Position numbers and translations under genes: made by a program
Shown: one piece after another, positions 5,348-9,369 of the stretch
How positions within the stretch are numbered: position 1 is the stretch's first letter
Layout: each line of letters begins with the position of its first letter
NCBI GenBank assembly: GCA_007693875.1
Contig: RECT01000156.1
Span: forward strand, 1-9,369
Length of the DNA stretch: 9,369 bases
Source of the DNA: Spirulina sp. DLM2.Bin59
GTDB taxonomy: Bacteria > Cyanobacteriota > Cyanobacteriia > Cyanobacteriales > Spirulinaceae
Direction of reading: 5' to 3'
Notes under the pieces: generated by a model
What the model saw: only the letters and a program-made list of their open reading frames with translations
Database searches by the model: none
What the model was told of the DNA's origin: nothing

Positions 5348-5369
5348 GGGGCGAAAAATTTTTCGCCCC
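5348..5369. repeat. Perfect 22-base palindrome, candidate terminator or dispersed repeat
   Basis: GGGGCGAAAAA (5348-5358) is followed at once by its exact complement (5359-5369), then TACA. It lies 35-56 bases after the stop of the - protease gene and 30 bases after the murJ remnant. The A5/T5 centre lets it act as a terminator-like hairpin in either direction. Similar GTAGGGGCG palindromes are, as I recall, dispersed in cyanobacterial intergenic regions, so it may be a family member. Confidence 0.6.
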
Positions 5370-5403
5370 TACATCATTCATGTTGCCCGTTCCCTATTCC
5401 CCC

Positions 5404-7470
5404 TTAAACCACCTCCAAATCTAACCCCCAACCCTGAAGCGTTCCCGTATCCCCCGGCACACGGTCAATCACCCACAGTTGCCAAGTTCCCAAGGCGGGG
5501 CGATCGCACAACTGGGCTAAGGCGGGCGTAACCTGAGAACGGTAGGTGCGCTCTAGACGGATCAGCCGACCGAGATTGCGGCTTTGTAAGAGTACCGTGA
5601 TCCCGTGGGGGCTGCGGAGATGAATTTCTAAATCTCCTAAAAATTCATGGGTGATCTTCACCGTCACCGTCAACGCCGTAATCTTCCCCCCTTGGGTAAT
5701 TTCCAAACTACTCAATAACCCCTGGGGGTTATGGTCAGGAATTGCCACAGGAATAGTGCTATGGCGGTTAATATTGCGCTTCACTGGAACCGGCACATTA
5801 GCCCGCTGCCGTCGCTGGGCCTCCAACACCGCTTGATAGGCATTCACCTTGCCATAACCAAACCATTGACTATGGCCCTTACTGTCATAGGTTCCCAAAG
5901 TTAAGCCCAATTGGGGGTCAGGGTCACGATCAACAATTTTATCCGCCGTCTGCTCTAACAACTGTTTCACCTCAGCAGCGGTTAAATTCGGGTTCACCGA
6001 TAGCACTAACGCCGCCACCCCCGCCACCACCGGGCAAGCACTGGAAGTGCCGCCAAAATTGCGGGTAAAATCGCCGCGATCGTAGCCCCAATCCCCTAAC
6101 TGATCGGTGGTGAAGATGCCTCGCCCGAGTAGAGTCGTTCTCACGGCGGGAGCCGTGGCCATAAACCCACTTTTGGCAAACCACATCCCCGGCGGGGCAT
6201 TATTGCTGGGGGCGGTGACGGTGATATGGGTTCCCCAATTGCTATAGCTGGATTTTTTCCCCAGACTCGTACAGGCGGAAACGGTGATCACATCGGGATG
6301 GGTGGCAAAGCCACTGAGCCAATCCGTGGGCCCCTTGAGGAGGTCATTGGGCCAACCCTGTTCATATAAGGTTCCCTGAACCGGACGGTTCGCATTACCG
6401 GCGGCAAAAACGATAACGCAGCCCTTGCCCTGACGGCCTTGGGTGGCGGCTTTGTGGAGGGCGGCCCGTTGGCGGAGGGAAAGGGGGAAATGGACGGCGG
6501 CGGCTCCCCAACTACAGGAAATGACGCTGGCCCCTTTTTCCATGGCCCAATTAAAGAGCTGCTCGATCGCATTGTCATCGAGATAACCCGTCGTCCGCAG
6601 GGGCATCAGGGCGCAACCGGGGGCCACCCCGACAATGCCATAGCCGTTTTCTTCCGCCACCGCCACCCCAGCGCAGGCCGTGCCGTGGCTTTCCTGGGCA
6701 TGGGTGGGAAGGGGGGAAAAGTCCCGATCGCGAAAATCGTAGGGGGCAACAATTTTCCCCGGCCCTTGGAGGTCACGATGGTTGAGGTCAATGGCATCAT
6801 CGGCGATCGCCACCACCACCGACCGACTCCCTCGGGTGATATCCCAAGCCCGCTCGCAGTCAATATGGGAGTTGGGGGCGAGTTGGGTTCCCCCTTGGTG
6901 ATGGAGATACCATTGCTCGCTGTAATGGGGATCACGGGGACGGTAAAAGGATTCTTGCAGAAAAATAATATTCGCTTCAGCGGTGAGCACCTGGGGGCTG
7001 GCCATGAGGTAATTGGCCAGTTTAATCGGGTTTTCCGTGGCTTGGAGCGTGACTCGGTAAATCGTCGTGTTGGGAACCCCTTCCAGGGGGCGATCGCCCG
7101 CCAACCCCAGGGGAGCCGTCAGGGCCAACTGTTCCTCCCCATCAACCTCCGCCCCAAACTGCACCGTAATTTCATCGGTGAGATAGAGCCGCGTTTCCGG
7201 GCTATTGTGCAACTGATAAACATGGCTGGCAAACTGTACCCCCTCTGCCCCCCGGGCTGCGGCCATCGCCGCCTCCAGATTGGCAGGAGCCACAATAAAC
7301 TCAATCAGGGCGGTTTGGGGGATGGGGTGACGATTGAGGCGATCCAGTTCCGGGGGCAGCGGTGCATCGGGCTGGGTGGGCCGCAGCGTGAAGCGATCGC
7401 CCACCTTGAGCAGTAATAATTCTTCCCCGCCCCGTTGGAGCGTCAAGCCAAAATTGGGTTCAGAGACCAT
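5404..7470 (-). CDS. Kexin-like subtilisin family (S8) serine protease with C-terminal P domain
   Basis: The protein has 688 residues from ATG 7470. Counted from there, the catalytic triad is D224 in AIADDAID, H262 in ESHGTACAGVA and S476 in GGTSSACPVVAG, with oxyanion N359 in FAAGNAN. The DD-x-x-D and HGTxCAG forms are those of the kexin/furin branch. About 195 N-terminal residues precede the catalytic domain, and a proprotein-convertase P domain fills about 571-688 (ITHEFLGDLEIHLRSP, LGTWQLWVIDRVPGDTGTLQGWGL). Cyanobacterial relatives include the calcium-dependent protease PrcA; orthology is not proven. From the ATG there is no signal peptide. An upstream in-frame GTG (7557) would add a hydrophobic, signal-like stretch, but the best promoter lies between the two starts, so ATG is preferred. 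Four HIP1 sites lie in the gene, as expected for resident DNA. Confidence 0.92.
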   Translation of the reverse strand: MVSEPNFGLTLQRGGEELLLLKVGDRFTLRPTQPDAPLPPELDRLNRHPIPQTALIEFIVAPANLEAAMAAARGAEGVQFASHVYQLHNSPETRLYLTDEITVQFGAEVDGEEQLALTAPLGLAGDRPLEGVPNTTIYRVTLQATENPIKLANYLMASPQVLTAEANIIFLQESFYRPRDPHYSEQWYLHHQGGTQLAPNSHIDCERAWDITRGSRSVVVAIADDAIDLNHRDLQGPGKIVAPYDFRDRDFSPLPTHAQESHGTACAGVAVAEENGYGIVGVAPGCALMPLRTTGYLDDNAIEQLFNWAMEKGASVISCSWGAAAVHFPLSLRQRAALHKAATQGRQGKGCVIVFAAGNANRPVQGTLYEQGWPNDLLKGPTDWLSGFATHPDVITVSACTSLGKKSSYSNWGTHITVTAPSNNAPPGMWFAKSGFMATAPAVRTTLLGRGIFTTDQLGDWGYDRGDFTRNFGGTSSACPVVAGVAALVLSVNPNLTAAEVKQLLEQTADKIVDRDPDPQLGLTLGTYDSKGHSQWFGYGKVNAYQAVLEAQRRQRANVPVPVKRNINRHSTIPVAIPDHNPQGLLSSLEITQGGKITALTVTVKITHEFLGDLEIHLRSPHGITVLLQSRNLGRLIRLERTYRSQVTPALAQLCDRPALGTWQLWVIDRVPGDTGTLQGWGLDLEVV

Positions 7471-7511
7471 GGGTGATGGAGAGCAGAGGTGAGGGCAGAA
7501 AATACCCCAGC

Positions 7512-7541
7512 AATATAGCCATCCTAGGGGATAAATGGCAA
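7512..7541 (-). promoter_or_regulatory. Putative promoter of the protease gene
   Basis: Read on -, TTGCCA (7541-7536) and TATATT (7517-7512) are separated by 18 bases, close to sigma-70-type boxes. Transcription would start near 7505, giving a leader of about 35 bases before ATG 7470. No strong Shine-Dalgarno follows. Confidence 0.45.
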
Positions 7542-7675
7542 TCTTCCAAGACCCCACCTACAGCAGTGCTGAAGGAGTTAATCCCCGTGGGAACCAATGG
7601 CACAAAATTTTTCCAAGGAAATGAAGAACCATCCTAGAACTCAGGGAAATCAAGCATTATGCAAGCGGCATCAGG

Positions 7676-7691
7676 GATGGAAAATTCCATC
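7676..7691. repeat. Short inverted repeat at the end of the toxin gene
   Basis: GATGGAA (7676-7682) and TTCCATC (7685-7691) are perfect 7-base arms around AA, overlapping the toxin stop codon. There is no T-run, so terminator function is uncertain. The rest of 7558-7675, between the protease promoter and the toxin gene, shows nothing else supportable. Confidence 0.3.
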
Positions 7692-8082
7692 AGTTATCGC
7701 GGTTCACGAGTTCAATGGCTTCCTGCAAAACGTGAGTGATGTCGGGTTTGTCCGCTGCGATAACGGTATCACCAAGATGTTTATGGTGAGGAAAGCTAGG
7801 CAATTCGGGAAAGTGTGGAGTATTATCATAGCGAAAAATCAACTCATTTTTTTCGTTTTGGCAGTGGTAGCGATAGTCAAGATAAGACACTTGCCCATTG
7901 ACGATTAGTAGGGCTTCACTGATTGCTAGCAGATACTGACCATGGAAGCGAATTCTGAGCTTAAGGTTGGCGCGTTCTGATGTCAGGATGGTGGCAGTAA
8001 ATTGCTCAACATCAGTATTGGGCAATGTTAGTAAACTTTGTTCAACTGCATCTAGATAGTTTTTCAGGATATCACGCGACAT
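7690..8082 (-). CDS. TumE-family toxin (DUF6516)
   Basis: The 130-residue protein matches the TumE/DUF6516 pattern: a beta-rich N-terminal half with LKLRIRFHGQYLLAISEALLI, then VSYLDYRYHCQNEKNELIFRYDNTPHFP in shorter conserved blocks (YRYH, IFRYDN) and FPHHKHLG (about 97-104). The family comprises toxins of two-gene toxin-antitoxin systems; the molecular target is not deducible here. The start ATG lies inside the end of the upstream antitoxin gene (11-base overlap) and has no Shine-Dalgarno of its own, so translation is probably coupled. The gene is AT-richer than its chromosomal neighbours and lacks HIP1, fitting a mobile module. Length is normal for the family and the frame is intact. Confidence 0.82.
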   Translation of the reverse strand: MSRDILKNYLDAVEQSLLTLPNTDVEQFTATILTSERANLKLRIRFHGQYLLAISEALLIVNGQVSYLDYRYHCQNEKNELIFRYDNTPHFPELPSFPHHKHLGDTVIAADKPDITHVLQEAIELVNRDN

Positions 8083-8302
8083 GGCTGAGTTTTTGGGTTA
8101 ACTCTTGATGCAAAGCAAGGTAATGTTTGTAATTACCGGCCCATTCCACAAACACTTCATCGTCATTGATCTGACCTTGACTGTACTGAGTAAAGAATTC
8201 AGCAGAATCAAGATTGTATTGTACTTCATAGGCGCTCAATTGTTTAACAAGCGCAACGAAAGCATCCAAAGGAGATGTGTATTCAATGATGTGTTTCTGC
8301 AT
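8072..8302 (-). CDS. TumA-like antitoxin (small acidic partner of the TumE toxin)
   Basis: The 76-residue acidic protein contains the pattern seen in small partners of TumE toxins: SPLDAFVALVKQLSAYE (10-26), then SAEFFTQYSQGQINDDEVFVEWAGNY in conserved pieces (FF, G, DD, EWAG.Y), ending in a helical tail. Small partners of TumE neutralise the toxin; this protein has no obvious classic helix-turn-helix, so autoregulation is uncertain. It is the first gene of the pair and overlaps the toxin by 11 bases. The start ATG follows a weak GAAG. A -10-like TACACT lies at 8321-8316 on -, without a clear -35. Identification depends on gene order as well as the sequence pattern. Confidence 0.72.
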   Translation of the reverse strand: MQKHIIEYTSPLDAFVALVKQLSAYEVQYNLDSAEFFTQYSQGQINDDEVFVEWAGNYKHYLALHQELTQKLSHVA

Positions 8303-8315
8303 AGCAAAAATCTTC

Positions 8316-8321
8316 AGTGTA
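8316..8321 (-). promoter_or_regulatory. Possible -10 box of the toxin-antitoxin operon
   Basis: TACACT on -, 14 bases before the antitoxin ATG, resembles TATACT. The leader would be only a few bases long and no -35 hexamer is at the right distance, so the call is weak. Confidence 0.2.
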
Positions 8322-8362
8322 AAATTTTTCCGTGGTCTTTAGGAATTTTTAGCTCAATAAAT

Positions 8363-8419
8363 GGTGCGTCAGCCGTCACGCTGCTCTTTTGCATCAGAGA
8401 CTAATCACTCTGACGCACC
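8363..8419. repeat. 57-base inverted-repeat element with GGTGCGTCAG ends
   Basis: GGTGCGTCAG (8363-8372) and CTGACGCACC (8410-8419) are perfect 10-base inverse complements around a 37-base centre, followed by CTACGC. It has no coding capacity. Elements with (GTAG)GGTGCGTCA ends are, as I recall, dispersed through bacterial including cyanobacterial genomes, so it is a plausible MITE or REP-like unit. It lies between the toxin-antitoxin promoter and the end of the DUF39 gene and could also act as a terminator. No flanking target duplication could be recognised. Confidence 0.5.
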
Positions 8420-8503
8420 CTACGCTTGAATGGTGTAGACAAACAAGCTCACTTTGATTCTAGTCGGGTTAGCAAGATCAATGCAGCCCCTTCCATACCG
8501 GGA

Positions 8504-9369
8504 TCAGCGATCCATCTCCAAGCCTCTGCCTACCGGATCTTGGGAGAGAAAAGGGCGATCGCTCGGCAACGGTGCAACCGCCTCCGTGAGCGTAAATTCC
8601 CCCGCCAAAATCCAAGCCTTTAAACAATCCGCCACCTGTTGAGAACGGTAAAGACTCGCTAAGGGAGCCGTTCGTACCGATTGCCCCTCAATGGTGATCC
8701 GCCCCGACTTCAATTGGCCATAGGATACTAAACCAAAGGTGGGCCGCACCCGACGGGGAATGGAAAAATCCATCACTGGCGCAACAATTTCCCCATCCTG
8801 CACCGCACAGCGAGCCACCACCGCCTCATCCAGCACCGCCAAGGGAACCCCCACCCCCAACATAATCGAGGGGCCGTAATGTTTGAAATAACAGCCCCGC
8901 ACCCAATCTGGTGACATCTGTTTAGCATCGCCAATCAGAGCTACCGTTGCCGCCGGGCCGATGGGTGTCCGGTTTGAGAGCCGTTTTTGTAAGGGAAAAT
9001 GCTGCGTCCCCTCCCAAGCCACATACCCCACCCCCCCACCGAGGAAAATTTTCGTGCCAACCCCCACCCCCGTTAAATCGGGATCATTGAGGAGGGGCGA
9101 TAAAGCACCCGGATTGGAATAAACCGCATTGCCGAGACCCGGCTGAAGTACGCCGAGATAGGTGTGGAGGGGGCGATCGCTCCCATTCACCCCGACAATA
9201 AAATTCTGATAAAGATTGCGGGGATTGAACAGATAAAACTGATTAATCGTGTCAGCGCGGATCGTCGTTTCCCAAGAAGCGCGGGGGTAACAATCCGTCA
9301 CCTGGCCCGTCGCCCGGAACGTCACCGCTACACCGGCAAATAACCGCTCAAACCCATGGCCGCCGCGCC
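8504..9369 (-). CDS. Homocysteine biosynthesis protein (DUF39/HcyBio family), C-terminal part, cut by window end
   Basis: The frame is open to the window edge (upstream residues read GGHGFERLFAGVAV), so the GTG at 9325 is not the true start; 287 residues of a protein usually near 400 are visible. Conserved DUF39 blocks follow in order: TDCYPR, FYLFNPRNLYQNFIVGVNGSD in pieces (FNPRN, YQN, VN.SDR), YLGVLQPGLGNA, LSPLLNDP, GVGTKIFLGGGVGYVAWEGTQH in pieces (GTKIFLGGG, YVAW.GTQH), ALIGDAKQMSPDW, and EIVAPVMDFSIPRR. In archaea this family converts aspartate semialdehyde to homocysteine using sulfide; the DCYP cysteine may take part. Archaeal forms often work with an NIL/ferredoxin partner, not visible here. 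Two HIP1 sites lie in the gene. Family identity is strong; the role in this organism is inferred. Confidence 0.9.
   Translation of the reverse strand, partial: RGGHGFERLFAGVAVTFRATGQVTDCYPRASWETTIRADTINQFYLFNPRNLYQNFIVGVNGSDRPLHTYLGVLQPGLGNAVYSNPGALSPLLNDPDLTGVGVGTKIFLGGGVGYVAWEGTQHFPLQKRLSNRTPIGPAATVALIGDAKQMSPDWVRGCYFKHYGPSIMLGVGVPLAVLDEAVVARCAVQDGEIVAPVMDFSIPRRVRPTFGLVSYGQLKSGRITIEGQSVRTAPLASLYRSQQVADCLKAWILAGEFTLTEAVAPLPSDRPFLSQDPVGRGLEMDR

Noticed and set aside
6439..7416. 325-codon frame on + opposite the protease gene
   Set aside because: It lies wholly antisense to a protease with an intact catalytic triad, has a glycine/proline-rich shadow composition and no recognisable motif.
7597..7908. 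103-codon frame on + opposite the toxin gene
   Set aside because: Antisense shadow of the TumE-like gene, without family resemblance.
8105..8404. 99-codon frame on + opposite the antitoxin gene
   Set aside because: Antisense to the antitoxin and running through the inverted-repeat element.

Overview
The window looks like a piece of a cyanobacterial chromosome. The octamer GCGATCGC (HIP1), typical of many cyanobacterial genomes, occurs eight times (786, 1590, 5500, 6803, 7090, 7393, 8555, 9173). The flanking genes (MurJ flippase, a kexin-like subtilase, a homocysteine-biosynthesis DUF39 protein) also read like cyanobacterial orthologues. I cannot name the genus.

Layout. Positions 2-952 hold the 3' part of murJ (lipid II flippase), cut by the window edge. 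From about 953 to 5276 lies an AT-richer insert with only one HIP1 site. It carries a translationally coupled pair on + (1036-2226, an AlbA_2/Schlafen-like protein with a GHKL-type ATP-binding C-terminus; 2223-3257, a ParA-type ATPase). A convergent gene on - (4840-3392) encodes a P-loop ATPase with a possible C-terminal PD-(D/E)XK-like nuclease domain. Behind that gene is about 430 bases with no convincing gene but several hairpins: an attenuator-like set of mutually exclusive helices, a 61-base nested hairpin and a 28-base palindrome. The insert ends at 5277-5318, where the last 13 codons plus stop of murJ reappear as a diverged copy (34/42 bases, 10/13 residues identical, 16 identical bases in a row). 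This resembles the footprint of a genomic island integrated at the 3' end of murJ, although no integrase is visible.

After a perfect 22-base palindrome (5348-5369) the chromosome-like composition resumes with a kexin/PrcA-like serine protease with P domain (7470-5404, -). A second AT-rich patch (8302-7690, -) is a TumA/TumE-type toxin-antitoxin pair, followed by an inverted-repeat element (8363-8419). The window closes with the C-terminal part of a DUF39/HcyBio protein (9369-8504, -).

How the parts fit. The most interesting unit is the island: a possible Schlafen-type nuclease/ATPase, a ParA ATPase without a ParB partner, and an ATPase-nuclease candidate, with structured noncoding DNA between them and a repeated murJ end as border. 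A defence or plasmid-like maintenance role is inference; the domain calls rest on visible motifs only.
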